Below are positions 1-8,877 of a stretch of DNA of 64,000 nucleotides, one piece after another (position 1 is the stretch's first letter; each line of letters starts with the position of its first letter). Position numbers and translations under genes: made by a program. Source of the stretch: Alkalihalobacillus pseudalcaliphilus (GTDB taxonomy: Bacteria; Bacillota; Bacilli; Bacillales; Bacillaceae_D); the NCBI RefSeq assembly GCF_028610675.1, contig NZ_JAQQWS010000001.1, positions 1,178,001 through 1,242,000 on the forward strand, in the 5' to 3' direction. Under the pieces are notes generated by a model. The model had not been told where the DNA came from. It made no database searches and saw only the letters and a program-made list of their open reading frames with translations.

Positions 1-473
1 GCACCGACTAACGTAAAAGGAGGTAAATCTAACCGCACTGAACGTGCTGTAGGTCCTTTACCAATCACAATATCGAGACAGAAATCCTCCATTGCCGGGT
101 ATAATACCTCTTCGACGATCCGATTTAATCGATGAATTTCATCTATAAAAAGTACATCACCTGGTTCTAGAGCCGTTAAAATGGCTGCTAAATCACCCGG
201 TCTCTCAATAGCCGGGCCAGACGTCGTTCGAATTTGTACATCCATTTCATTTGCAATAATCGTTGATAACGTTGTTTTTCCAAGCCCAGGAGGACCGTAC
301 AATAAGACATGATCGAGGCTTTCCTCTCTCATTTTAGCAGCCTCTATAAATACTTCTAAATTTTTCTTAACATCCTCTTGACCAATATAATCTAATAAGC
401 GTAATGGTCTCACTGATTGTTCAGCGGTTTGATCCTCCCACTGCTGACTGGCCGAAACCATTCTCTCTTCCAT
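1..473 (-). CDS. ruvB: RuvB, Holliday junction branch-migration ATPase (N-terminal part)
   Basis: RuvB is the AAA+ motor that drives branch migration of Holliday junctions with RuvA. Only the first 157 codons are in the window; the rest lies beyond base 1. The visible part reads MEERMVSASQQWED and then carries Walker A YGPPGLGKTT, Walker B LFIDEIHR, and the RPGDLAAIL stretch typical of the family. The ATG at 473 follows an AAAGGAGG ribosome site and starts 14 bp after the ruvA stop, so ruvA and ruvB form one operon. The gene is partial only because of the window edge. Confidence 0.96.
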   Translation of the reverse strand, partial: MEERMVSASQQWEDQTAEQSVRPLRLLDYIGQEDVKKNLEVFIEAAKMREESLDHVLLYGPPGLGKTTLSTIIANEMDVQIRTTSGPAIERPGDLAAILTALEPGDVLFIDEIHRLNRIVEEVLYPAMEDFCLDIVIGKGPTARSVRLDLPPFTLVG

Positions 474-487
474 GACTTTACCTCCTT

Positions 488-1099
488 TTACGCTTTAAGC
501 ATAAGCTGTAACGCTTTTCTTATATAGGCATCTGTTGAGAGGGTTTCCTCTGATAATGTTGGTCGCACCTTTTTGAGTTCCTTTTCTACGTAACCTAAAG
601 CACGCAACGCTTCAAATGCTTCTTCCAAAGCCTCATTATTTGCTGTGACTTTCGCCGTTCTTTTTACGTCAGCAGCAGGCGTTAATAATGTAATCGTAAA
701 TTCTTCTAATTTACCTTTTAAATCAAGGATAATTTGCCTTGCTGTTTTTTTACCAACACCAGGGAACTTGACTAAAAAAGCTTCATCTTCTGATTCAATG
801 GCTGAGACGACTTGATCAGGCTGTCCTGAAGCCAAAATGGCTAAGGCACCTTTTGGTCCAATACCTGATACATTTAAGAGCTTCTCAAACAAGTCTCGTT
901 CTGACTTTGACTGAAATCCAAACAAACGGATTAAATCTTCCTTCACATAATGATAGGTATAAACTTGAATGTGCTCATTCATACTCTTCTCAAATACAAA
1001 TGGATTCGCACAAAAAACTTGATAACCCAATCCGTGATGGTCAATAACGATATATGGCGTTTCTACACTCACTAATTTTCCTGATACATATTCTATCAA
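488..1099 (-). CDS. ruvA: RuvA, Holliday junction-binding protein
   Basis: RuvA binds four-way DNA junctions as a tetramer and recruits RuvB. The 203-residue product has the family length and its three domains: an N-terminal OB fold (MIEYVSGKLVSVE, about residues 1-63), a helix-hairpin-helix region with LLNVSGIGPKGALAIL and KFPGVGKKTARQIILDLK (about 70-130), and a C-terminal RuvB-contacting domain ending LRALGYVEKEL (about 155-203). It lies directly upstream of ruvB in the same direction. bofC is further upstream, as in B. subtilis, but separated here by 1.1 kb of repeats. Confidence 0.97.
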   Translation of the reverse strand: MIEYVSGKLVSVETPYIVIDHHGLGYQVFCANPFVFEKSMNEHIQVYTYHYVKEDLIRLFGFQSKSERDLFEKLLNVSGIGPKGALAILASGQPDQVVSAIESEDEAFLVKFPGVGKKTARQIILDLKGKLEEFTITLLTPAADVKRTAKVTANNEALEEAFEALRALGYVEKELKKVRPTLSEETLSTDAYIRKALQLMLKA

Positions 1100-1286
1100 T
1101 TGATAAACTCTCCTCTAAATACGAACATTTATTTCTATTTTAGCATATCCCCCATCTCCCGAATAGCTTTTTACACACATACAAAACGCTTATGGTGAAG
1201 TGAAGTCCTATTTATTCACTTCACCACCAACAAATATGAAAGTAGTGTTTTTTCTTTACTAAACGGATTTTGATAACTTTTTATTT

Positions 1287-1497
1287 ATTTTGTATGAAAG
1301 TTGACTAACGCTGAAATGTGGAGCACTAATTGCCGCTACCGAAAATCATGCTCCGCGTCCTATGGGGTGGCGCCGAACTAACTAGCTTCGCTAGTGGATT
1401 TCAGCTCTGCCACTACCCCCCATGGGAGTCTCCGCATGTTTTCGTCCGCTAGGTGACTGCTCATTCTCAAATACAAATAACTTTCATTAAAGTAAAT
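1287..1497. repeat. Dispersed intergenic element, type A, with terminal inverted repeats
   Basis: The left end is TTTGTATGAAAGTT and the right end is AACTTTCAT, so the ends are inverted copies. The interior has the type A signature: TGGAGC, about 25 nt, GAAAATCATGCTCCGCGTCC, then a GGGGTGGC / GCCACTACCCCCC stem. Related interiors occur at 27486, 30851, 31351, 35464 and 47989. There is no transposase. It could be a MITE-like element or a structured RNA repeat. Confidence 0.7.
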
Positions 1498-1595
1498 AAC
1501 AACAAAAACAAAGTGAATGAGGAGCCACCGAGCCAATAACAATATCCAACTTTCGTTTTTGTGGTGATGAGTTGCTTAGCAAGTTATCATGCAAG

Positions 1596-1732
1596 TTTTA
1601 TATGAGAGAAACTCACTAACCAAGAAGCCTGCACGAACCCTAGCGGAGGGATTGGGGCCAACTCCTGCAGGAGGAAAGGGCACCGATTTTCGAAGAAGTG
1701 CCCATCACCTTTAGGGTAACTTTCATACAAAA
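1596..1732. repeat. Dispersed intergenic element, type C (inverted relative to 59063)
   Basis: It begins TTTTATATGAGAG and ends AACTTTCATACAAAA. Read on the minus strand, the interior (CTCCTGCAGGAGT, CCCTCCGCTAGGGTT, GTGCAGGCTTCTTGGTTAGTG) matches the element at 59063-59270, with some internal sequence missing. It has the same ends as type A but a different interior. Confidence 0.6.
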
Positions 1733-1981
1733 CTCACATGGTGAAGCACAGATTCACTTACGCCACCAACAAATATGAAAGTGTGATTTTGTTCTTTAAC
1801 TGGTGGTTTTTCATTCATAACGGTTTTGAGGATTCTCACATTTTGCCGTAACCCCGCCGCTTTTTAGAAAGGAGCTCGCAAGAGCTTTCCTAAAAAGATT
1901 CAGCGCACTGACAAACAGCCACCACCAACAAAAAAAAAGAGAGAGTAATAACTCATCAGGATTAGCATCTAAAATCCAAGT

Positions 1982-2113
1982 GTTTTTGGACCGTTAGCCA
2001 AGCTTGCTTGGCTACTTCACGCGACTGCGTGAAGTTTTGAAAATAGAAATGAACCTTCAGACGAATTCATTCGTCTGTGAGGTCATTTCTATTTTCAAAA
2101 ACGGACCAAAAAC
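1982..2113. repeat. 132-nt multi-arm palindromic structure
   Basis: Nested inverted repeats fill the whole interval. A 14-bp outer stem joins 1982-1995 to 2100-2113 with one mismatch. Arm 1 is AGCCAAGC/GCTTGGCT (1996-2013). Arm 2 is CTTCACGC/GCGTGAAG (2015-2034). Arm 3 is a 20-bp stem with one bulge (2035-2055 with 2081-2100), capped by CAGACGAAT/ATTCGTCTG (2058-2077). No reading frame fits. Its function is unknown. Confidence 0.7.
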
Positions 2114-2162
2114 AAAGACCGAAATGTCAAGTTATCTCGAGAAATGAGTACTAACTTTCATA

Positions 2163-2203
2163 CAAAAAAGCACAAATCACCTTATACGTGTCTTTGTGCT
2201 TTA
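2163..2203 (-). terminator. Rho-independent terminator of bofC
   Basis: On the minus strand AAGCACAAA and TTTGTGCTT pair and are followed by a T-run. The T-run continues directly into TTTGTATGAAAGTT, the end of a dispersed element. Confidence 0.75.
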
Positions 2204-2246
2204 GAAAAGTTATTCGTTCCTCTTGCCTCGAGCTATAACCATACAA

Positions 2247-2825
2247 TTAGCTTTCTTCTTTTTGCATAGCCCTTAACATATCAATAACCTTTTGAAAATG
2301 AGCTTTATCTTGAATCCGAACCCCTTCTTTTAATTGCTGATACTGTTTCGTTTCAAGTTTTTCGGTATCAATCTGAAAAAACGAATGAATAATTTGGTCT
2401 TCTTCTGGTATACCTTCATAAATGTGTAAATAATTATCGTCTGTTAAACCAAAAAAGCCATTAATTTTAACAATGGGAGAAACATCATCTACTTCTGTTT
2501 GAAAAACCATTTCATCTTGATTCTGGTCAATTAGATCCCAACCCTCATACTGGGCCCAAAAGTCTTCCATGGACCAAATCGTTTCCTCAATGACTTCCTT
2601 CTGCACATTTCCATCTAAATAAAGCCGTTCTAAGACAACCTTCATTGTCAACGGAGCATAGGCTCCAACGGTTTTCTCTTCTCGAACATCTAAAGTACTA
2701 TGATCACTTGGTTCGACTACATCTTCTTGATCCAATAATAAAAACCAACTTAGCCCTATAAAAAACAACAAGCCAAGGATAATAGGATATTCTTTTTTGT
2801 TGATTAAAAATTTAATGATTTTCAT
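2247..2825 (-). CDS. bofC: BofC, forespore regulator of the SigK checkpoint
   Basis: BofC is a secreted forespore protein that tunes SpoIVB-dependent signalling across the intermembrane space to activate pro-SigK in the mother cell. The 192-residue product has an N-terminal membrane anchor or signal (IILGLLFFIGLSWFLLL, about residues 15-31). Family hallmarks follow: RLYLDGNV, MEDFWAQYEGW, DDVSPIVKINGFFG and SFFQIDTEKLE. GGTGG precedes the ATG at 2825. Location beside ruvA matches B. subtilis. It is slightly longer than the B. subtilis protein (about 170 residues), with an acidic insertion after the anchor. Confidence 0.88.
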   Translation of the reverse strand: MKIIKFLINKKEYPIILGLLFFIGLSWFLLLDQEDVVEPSDHSTLDVREEKTVGAYAPLTMKVVLERLYLDGNVQKEVIEETIWSMEDFWAQYEGWDLIDQNQDEMVFQTEVDDVSPIVKINGFFGLTDDNYLHIYEGIPEEDQIIHSFFQIDTEKLETKQYQQLKEGVRIQDKAHFQKVIDMLRAMQKEES

Positions 2826-2846
2826 TTGTCTCCACCTATCCTTTTA

Positions 2847-2891
2847 TAAAAAAAATGAACCATTTATGGGTTCAGCGTTCCCATAAATGGC
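2847..2891 (-). terminator. Rho-independent terminator of the CoxA-like gene
   Basis: An 11-bp stem, CCATTTATGGG/CCCATAAATGG (2860-2890), is followed on the minus strand by eight T (2847-2854). Confidence 0.85.
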
Positions 2892-2933
2892 CTTGTTCAT
2901 TCATTTTAGAAAGGTTGAAATCAAATGTTCAAA

Positions 2934-3779
2934 TTATCGTGTACGTTCAAAAGGTCGTTGGACGGCACGTCCAATATCTTTTAACATGGCTTCAAACGTT
3001 GAGCCGATTTCATCAACAGCTTCACCGGTGCCTTGACGAAGTTGGTTATTCAAACCTTGAACTCGACCATACATGTCTTTATCTGTCACCACATGTATAT
3101 CACGGTCTCCGTTTGTTAACCCTCGTACTGTTCGTTTGATTTTATCTTCTGTACCTTGAACGTTACCATCAACTGCAACCACAATATCATTACCATGAAT
3201 AATAACATGGGATTCATTTACACCATCAATAGCTTCTACATGCTTAGCAATTTTAGATGCGGCTTGACCACGATGTGTTTGAGTTGCTCTTAATCCAGTG
3301 TTGTGATCACGACCAATTGAATGGTTACCGCGGAAATTCTCAACATTCATACCATTATGATGAGAATTACGGACACCAAAGTTGCGATGATTGGCACGCT
3401 TATTGACAACACCATTCTCATCAACCATACGAGCACGGTCATTACCGGTTACACCATTCGTCCAAAAACCACTACGCTTATCATGATGACCAATTTGATT
3501 ATTGTTCATACGATAAGGACTGTGCCCAAAACCTTTTGGTCCATAAGTGTTTTGATTGTCTTGACTCGGTGCTTGAGTTGATCCAAATTCTGAACCACCA
3601 TAATACCCTTTATTAGAAAAAGTATTCGTACGGTGGCCATTCATTTCATGACGCGTCTCACTCATTTCCATCCCTGTAATGGAATGATTTCGTACACCCG
3701 CTTGATCCGTATTATTACAAGCGACTAAACTACTTGCTAGCACCATAACAGATGCAATTGACAAAGCAAATTTTCTCAT
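2934..3779 (-). CDS. coxA: YhcN/YlaJ-family spore lipoprotein, probably CoxA (YrbB)
   Basis: This family comprises lipoproteins made in the forespore and found in the inner spore membrane or cortex. The protein begins MRKFALSIASVMVLASSLVAC, a lipoprotein signal with its lipobox cysteine at residue 21. A long low-complexity Asn/His/Gly/Arg region (about 25-165) leads to the conserved C-terminal domain (SKIAKHVEAIDGVNESHVII, HGNDIVVAVD). Start 3779 is chosen because AAAGGGGG lies just upstream; an in-frame ATG 39 bp earlier lacks a site. Adjacency to safA is as for B. subtilis coxA. At 281 residues it is longer than CoxA (about 200) because of the low-complexity region, so orthology is an inference. 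Confidence 0.78.
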   Translation of the reverse strand: MRKFALSIASVMVLASSLVACNNTDQAGVRNHSITGMEMSETRHEMNGHRTNTFSNKGYYGGSEFGSTQAPSQDNQNTYGPKGFGHSPYRMNNNQIGHHDKRSGFWTNGVTGNDRARMVDENGVVNKRANHRNFGVRNSHHNGMNVENFRGNHSIGRDHNTGLRATQTHRGQAASKIAKHVEAIDGVNESHVIIHGNDIVVAVDGNVQGTEDKIKRTVRGLTNGDRDIHVVTDKDMYGRVQGLNNQLRQGTGEAVDEIGSTFEAMLKDIGRAVQRPFERTR

Positions 3780-3928
3780 ATTTGAAAGCCCCCTTTCACT
3801 AATATGGTGGCTTTCCAAACTACATTTTAGTCTGTTACATCTTACGTACCATGGAGTTTATTGGGTTTTGCATTAAATTTTTAACAGGAATAAAAAAGTT
3901 TTCATCTTCGCAACATTTTCTTAAGTAA

Positions 3929-3955
3929 TAAAAAAAGCAGCTCATGAGGCTGCTC
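3929..3955 (-). terminator. Rho-independent terminator of safA
   Basis: AGCAGC and GCTGCT (3936-3954) form a short stem with a 7-nt loop and seven T follow on the minus strand. Confidence 0.75.
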
Positions 3956-3957
3956 TT

Positions 3958-5103
3958 TTAATCTTCATAATCGTCTTCTTCACTATAATGCTTCATATTC
4001 GCCTTTGGCTCCTGATGTCTTGGCATAAATTGATCTTGAATACTGTGGAACATTCCAGCTTGGTTACCAGGCATTGGCATCATTCCATTTTGGCCTGGGA
4101 ATGGCATCATTCCATTTCCGTTTTGACCTGGCATCGGCATCATTCCATTTCCGTTTTGGCCTGGGAATGGCATCATTCCGTTTCCGTTTTGGCCTGGGAA
4201 TGGCATCATTCCATTTCCGTTTTGACCCGGCATTGGCATCATTCCGTTTCCGTTTTGACCCGGCATTGGCATCATTCCGTTCCCATGATGGTCTGGTTGG
4301 TAATGATGGTTAAACGATGGAAATGTTTGGGCCGGCGGATGATGGTGAACAGGTTCCACCACACATTCCTCTTTTGATTGATGCATCTGAGTACCACCCA
4401 TATTCCCATAATGATGATGCCCTTGATGATGCATTGGTGGTGGAGCAAACCAATGACCTTTTTGACCATAAGGCATAGGCTGAACAGGGTGCCCACAATT
4501 AGCACAACCTGGCATCATAGGACTAATTGGAACCATATTCATCGGTGGACATGGTTGCGGCATAACTGGCTCACAATATTCTGGTGCTTCCATTTGTGGT
4601 TGCACAGGCATCTGTGGCATTTGTTGTACTTGAGGTTGCGGTTTTGGCGGCTTAGCGATCGGCTTTTCTTTTATTGGTTTGGGTGCCACCGGCTTTTCCT
4701 TCGCTTGAATAACTGGTTGCTCTTTTTTGGCTGGCATTACTTTTTTAGGCTGTGGGTTATATAGAAATACATTCATATTAGCCTCATAATTAGGCGAAGC
4801 TGGCTGTTGCTGTATAGGCATTTGTTGAATTGGAGCAATCGGTTGCTCTTTTTTCATAATAGGATGCTCCTTTACAGCTGGAGCAACAGGTTGCTCTTTT
4901 ATTAAAGTTTGAGGCGATATCGGTGCTTCTTTTTTTACAGGTACACTGCCAGTTGGAATTTTCACCTTCATGCCAGGCATTAAAACATCTGGGTTACTTA
5001 GTTGTGTGTTCACATTTTTTAATTCTTCAAAATTAACTCCATGCTTTTGAGCTATTTTCCAAAGAGATTCTCCTTTTTGGACAATATGAATTTTCACGAT
5101 CAT
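3958..5103 (-). CDS. safA: SafA, LysM spore coat morphogenetic protein
   Basis: SafA is targeted to the cortex-coat interface and organises the inner spore coat. A LysM domain opens the protein (IHIVQKGESLWKIAQKHGV to MPGMKVKIP, about residues 4-50). It is followed by a Lys/Pro/Gln-rich region, a Met/Pro/His-rich centre and six copies of the 11-residue repeat GNGMMP(M/F)PGQN (about 290-355) with an acidic tail. The ATG at 5103 follows AGGAGG closely; a GTG at 5097 (VKIHIVQ, matching the B. subtilis start) has better spacing and may be the real start. It sits next to the nad operon as in B. subtilis. Only the LysM domain is well conserved; the tail is low complexity. Confidence 0.87.
   Translation of the reverse strand: MIVKIHIVQKGESLWKIAQKHGVNFEELKNVNTQLSNPDVLMPGMKVKIPTGSVPVKKEAPISPQTLIKEQPVAPAVKEHPIMKKEQPIAPIQQMPIQQQPASPNYEANMNVFLYNPQPKKVMPAKKEQPVIQAKEKPVAPKPIKEKPIAKPPKPQPQVQQMPQMPVQPQMEAPEYCEPVMPQPCPPMNMVPISPMMPGCANCGHPVQPMPYGQKGHWFAPPPMHHQGHHHYGNMGGTQMHQSKEECVVEPVHHHPPAQTFPSFNHHYQPDHHGNGMMPMPGQNGNGMMPMPGQNGNGMMPFPGQNGNGMMPFPGQNGNGMMPMPGQNGNGMMPFPGQNGMMPMPGNQAGMFHSIQDQFMPRHQEPKANMKHYSEEDDYED
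4060..4290. repeat. In-frame 33-bp tandem repeat inside safA
   Basis: Six to seven nearly identical 33-bp units encode GNGMMP(M/F)PGQN. The length keeps the frame, and units differ mainly by Met or Phe at one position. The open frames on the opposite strand here are by-products of the repeat. Confidence 0.85.
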
Positions 5104-5271
5104 GCTCCCTCCTCTTACATTCATTACATTGTATGAGATTATAGGCAAGTTGACACTGTAAAAGTGCCCAAATTATAGATTACGTCTAGAATGAAATTAT
5201 ACTTATTCGCAAATGTATGTGAGATTTAACTGTTTTATACCAGTGGACAGGGCTACGAATTGTCATGAACG

Positions 5272-5305
5272 AAAAAAAGCCTATTGTTTCATGAACAATA
5301 AGCTC
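5272..5305 (-). terminator. Rho-independent terminator of nadB-nadC-nadA
   Basis: On the minus strand AGCTTATTGT pairs with ACAATAGGCT across a short loop, followed by seven T. It lies 13 bp after nadA. Confidence 0.8.
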
Positions 5306-5318
5306 TTATGTGTAAGAT

Positions 5319-6428
5319 TTAAGATTGTTTTAACATTCGTTCAAGTGCTAAGTTAGCAAATGCCGTTGTCCTTTCATCAACCGTAATCACATTTCTCAAA
5401 TTTCCTTTTTCCAAATCTTCTAGTGTCCAAAGTAAATGATCGATATCGATTCGGTTCATTGTTAGGCAGGCACACATTGTAGCATTTAAAGAAATAATCT
5501 CTACCTCTTTAAAAGTCTTGGCTAACCTAGAGACAAGATTCATCTCCGTACCAATCGCCCAGGCACTACCTTTTGGGGCTTTTTTTATCGTTTCAATAAT
5601 AAAATGGGTAGAACCATTTAAATCGGCTTTTTGCACAACTTCATATGTACATTCTGGATGAACGAGTATATTCATTTCAGGACGATGTTTTCGTAAATCC
5701 TCAATTTGGCCGACTGTAAATTTCTCATGGACTGAGCAATGTCCTTTCCAAAGTATTACTTTTACGTCTTGTAGAGGTGTTTGATATTCATTAACGATTA
5801 CTTCTTCTAACGGGTCCCAAACGACCATTTCGTGAAGTGAAATGCCTAAATCATAGGCTGTATTTCTCCCTAGATGTTGATCTGGTAAAAATAACAACCT
5901 TTGCTTTTGAGTAAAGGCCCATTCTACCATTTTTTTGGCGTTGGACGACGTAACGGTTGCTCCTCCATGTTCTCCACAAAAAGCTTTAATCGCAGCTGTA
6001 CTGTTAACATATGTAATAGGTAAGATCGTTTCATCAAACAAATTGATGAGCTTTTCCCAAGCCTTTTCAGTTTGAGTAATCGTTGCCATATCAGCCATAG
6101 AACAGCCTGCACGTAAGTCAGGTAGGATGACTTTTTGTTTATGATTGGTTAACATATCGGCGGTTTCCGCCATGAAATGAACACCGCAAAATACGATAAA
6201 TTCAGCTGATTGATTTTGCTGAGCTACTTGAGCTAGCTGAAGTGAGTCACCTGTTACATCAGCGAATTGAATGACTTCATCTCGTTGGTAATGATGACCC
6301 GGTATCAATAGTTTGTCTCCGAACTTTTGTTTGATTTCCTTGATTCTTTGTTCTTTTTCTGACATTGTCATCTTCAAATATTCCTTCGGTAACCTTTCTA
6401 CTCTCTTTAATTCCTCCAAAATACTCAT
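5319..6428 (-). CDS. nadA: NadA, quinolinate synthase
   Basis: NadA condenses iminoaspartate with dihydroxyacetone phosphate to quinolinate using a 4Fe-4S cluster. The 369-residue length fits the longer Bacillus form. The three cluster cysteines are seen in RAGCSMAD, HPECTYEV and the C-terminal MCACLTMN. Substrate-binding stretches such as GHHYQRDEV and YVNSTAAIK are also present. An AAAGGAGG site precedes the ATG at 6428. It is the third gene of nadB-nadC-nadA, 28 bp after nadC. The operon is expected to be repressed by NiaR at the inverted repeat before nadB. Confidence 0.97.
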   Translation of the reverse strand: MSILEELKRVERLPKEYLKMTMSEKEQRIKEIKQKFGDKLLIPGHHYQRDEVIQFADVTGDSLQLAQVAQQNQSAEFIVFCGVHFMAETADMLTNHKQKVILPDLRAGCSMADMATITQTEKAWEKLINLFDETILPITYVNSTAAIKAFCGEHGGATVTSSNAKKMVEWAFTQKQRLLFLPDQHLGRNTAYDLGISLHEMVVWDPLEEVIVNEYQTPLQDVKVILWKGHCSVHEKFTVGQIEDLRKHRPEMNILVHPECTYEVVQKADLNGSTHFIIETIKKAPKGSAWAIGTEMNLVSRLAKTFKEVEIISLNATMCACLTMNRIDIDHLLWTLEDLEKGNLRNVITVDERTTAFANLALERMLKQS

Positions 6429-6456
6429 TCTAGCCCTCCTTTTTCATCATGAAAAA

Positions 6457-7284
6457 TTATTTTAGTAAGAAGCTATAATCAATGGCCTTGTATGAATGGG
6501 TTAGGAAACCTAAAGATATATAGTTAACCCCACATCCAGCGAATTCACGAATAGTTTTCAGTGATATTCCACCCGAAACCTCTGTAACAATATTTGAGGG
6601 TACTAAAGGCTGTTGTTCTTTTACTTGTTGTGATGAATAATTATCAAACATGATCACATCCACTTCGGCTTCGATTACGTCAATTAATTCTTGCTTATTC
6701 GTAATTTCAACCTCAATTTTTGTCATATGACCTAACGTTTCTTTCACACGAGAAACAGCTTGACGAATTCCCCCATACGCTGCAAGATGATTTTCTTTTA
6801 ATAAAACAGCTTGATCTAAACCTCTTCTATGATTAAATCCTCCTCCACATCGAACCGCATATTTCTCTAACATCCTTAAGCCTGGAGTTGTTTTTCTTGT
6901 ATCACACACTCTTATCGTCGGGTCATTTAATGCCTCAATGGACTTCTTCGTTAATGTGGCAATACCTGATAACCTCTGAATTAGATTTAAAAAAACACGC
7001 TCACCTAATAAAAGTTGATCAACAGCACCTGTTACTTCTGCAACTGTTTCTCCTTTTTCCACAAATTGACCATCTGCTTTCATCAACCTTACGTTTATAT
7101 GACGGTTTATGATCGAGTATCCAACCTTTAAGATGGATGCACCAACAAAAACGCCATCCTCCTTTGCAAAAATATAAGCCGTTTTCTTTAACCCTTGTGG
7201 CAACGCTTGACTTGTTATATCTCCATCACCTATATCTTCTTCTAAAAAATCCCGTAATTGCTGTTCAAGCTTAATCTGATTCAT
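6457..7284 (-). CDS. nadC: NadC, nicotinate-nucleotide pyrophosphorylase
   Basis: NadC converts quinolinate and phosphoribosyl pyrophosphate to nicotinate mononucleotide, CO2 and pyrophosphate. The product has the usual length (275 residues) and the family motifs EEDIGDGDIT, LSGIATLTKK, DTRKTTPGLR, KYAVRCGGGFNHR, LLKENHL and a C-terminal EVSGGISLKTIREFA. These include the Arg, Lys and His residues that bind phosphates. It starts 12 bp after nadB and is followed by nadA. Confidence 0.97.
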   Translation of the reverse strand: MNQIKLEQQLRDFLEEDIGDGDITSQALPQGLKKTAYIFAKEDGVFVGASILKVGYSIINRHINVRLMKADGQFVEKGETVAEVTGAVDQLLLGERVFLNLIQRLSGIATLTKKSIEALNDPTIRVCDTRKTTPGLRMLEKYAVRCGGGFNHRRGLDQAVLLKENHLAAYGGIRQAVSRVKETLGHMTKIEVEITNKQELIDVIEAEVDVIMFDNYSSQQVKEQQPLVPSNIVTEVSGGISLKTIREFAGCGVNYISLGFLTHSYKAIDYSFLLK

Positions 7285-7296
7285 TCTTCCTACCCC

Positions 7297-8844
7297 CTAT
7301 ATGTACGTTGTCAATTTTGTTCGATTTTTTGATAAGCCCCATTGTAAGGTTTTCTGATTCCAATCTGATTCTGTCTCCGGGAAGTCAAGTCGATGATGGC
7401 CACCGCGTGACTCTTTTCGTCCCAATGCAGCACTCGTAACCAAATATGCTAATAAATATTGATTGGCTTCCTCTCTTTGTGTAGAATCAATTTTTTCTTC
7501 ATCCATAAACCAATTTTTATAAACCTCTAACCAATTTAGAAACTCCACTAATGAACGAGACTCACGATGTATTCCAACAGCATGAAACATGCGTTTTCGC
7601 AATTCATCTATACTCGGTATCAGGAAAAGAGATGATTTTATCGAGTCCATTTTGCCTGTTTCATTGATCCATTTCAATCCTATCTCATTGCCAGTTACTG
7701 CTCTGTTCAACATATCAGTGGCCGCTTTTTCCGCAAAAAAGAGAGCTTCTAGTAATGAGTTACTTGCTAAGCGATTTGCACCATGAACTTTCGTACAAGC
7801 GACTTCACCAACCGCATATAGATTTGACAGAGAGGTTCTAGCTGAAGAATCTGTTTGAACTCCACCATTGGTAAAGTGAGCACCTGGAGCTACTTCTACG
7901 ATTCCTTTTTTTGTATTGATGTTATTTCTTTGACAGATTCGCTCGATTTGCGGAAAGCGTGTAGCAAAATGGTTGACCAAACTAATATCCAAATACACTT
8001 TTCTTCCAGCAGCAAGCTGTTTTTCAATCTCCCGACTTACAATATCTCTAGCTTCTAAATCCTTTTGAGGAAAGCTATTCATAAATGCCTTGCCTTCGTC
8101 ATTAATGAGATAAGCTCCTTCTCCACGTAAAGCTTCACTCGCTAAGCCAATCGCTTTTCCCCCTTGTATGATGACCGTTGGATGAAATTGAATAAATTCC
8201 AAATCAATTAGTTTTGCACCTGCACGATAGGCTAAAGTCACGCCATCTCCTGTAGCACTTATTGAATTGGATGTATATGTGTAAAGCTGTCCGAATCCAC
8301 CCGTTGCCAACACGGTATAATCTGCGTATAACTTACAATTATTTGTTTGAACACCGACAACTTGTTCATCATCCACCAAAAGTCGTTCCACTCTTGAGTT
8401 TTCCATGATTTCAACTCGATTTTTTAGCTGTCCTAACAAACAATCTATAAATGCTGCCCCGGTTCCATCACCATGTACATGAGCAATTCTCCTTACTCGG
8501 TGAGCCGCTTCTTTGCCTAGTCTGATTTGTTTATGTAAGTCACGGTCAAAAGGTACACCCAACTTTATTAAGGAATCAATGATCCTGGGTGCATGCCGAA
8601 CCATTTCCTCCACATGTTTTTCATGATGATGGTCATAACCTGCCGTAACTGTATCTTCATAATGTTTACTCCAATCATCATCTTTACCTATAGCTGCAGC
8701 AATTCCACCTTGAGCTAAATAGGAATTCGACGTAGTTAATGAATGTTTTGTGAGAATAATCACATGAAATTGATCAGCTAATAAATGTGCTGTCATTAAC
8801 CCTGCAATGCCACTACCTATCACTATTACACCGGCTTTTGACAC
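7297..8844 (-). CDS. nadB: NadB, L-aspartate oxidase
   Basis: NadB is the FAD enzyme that oxidises L-aspartate to iminoaspartate, the first step of de novo NAD synthesis. The N terminus has the dinucleotide-binding motif GSGIAGLMTAHLL. The SNSYLAQGGIAAAIGKDD, HVHGDGTGAAF, LIDLEFIQFHPT and GANRLASNSLLEALFF motifs are those of the succinate dehydrogenase/fumarate reductase flavoprotein family, and the helical C-terminal domain is present. The start is GTG at 8844 behind AAAGGGTG. It is the first gene of the nad operon and is divergent from nifS. Confidence 0.96.
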   Translation of the reverse strand: MSKAGVIVIGSGIAGLMTAHLLADQFHVIILTKHSLTTSNSYLAQGGIAAAIGKDDDWSKHYEDTVTAGYDHHHEKHVEEMVRHAPRIIDSLIKLGVPFDRDLHKQIRLGKEAAHRVRRIAHVHGDGTGAAFIDCLLGQLKNRVEIMENSRVERLLVDDEQVVGVQTNNCKLYADYTVLATGGFGQLYTYTSNSISATGDGVTLAYRAGAKLIDLEFIQFHPTVIIQGGKAIGLASEALRGEGAYLINDEGKAFMNSFPQKDLEARDIVSREIEKQLAAGRKVYLDISLVNHFATRFPQIERICQRNNINTKKGIVEVAPGAHFTNGGVQTDSSARTSLSNLYAVGEVACTKVHGANRLASNSLLEALFFAEKAATDMLNRAVTGNEIGLKWINETGKMDSIKSSLFLIPSIDELRKRMFHAVGIHRESRSLVEFLNWLEVYKNWFMDEEKIDSTQREEANQYLLAYLVTSAALGRKESRGGHHRLDFPETESDWNQKTLQWGLSKNRTKLTTYI

Positions 8845-8877
8845 CTACTCACACCCTTTTTTTAAAATTACAGTTGT

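Noticed and set aside
3988..4764. Plus-strand open frames opposite safA
   Set aside because: By-products of repetitive codons in safA, which has the LysM domain and conserved context.
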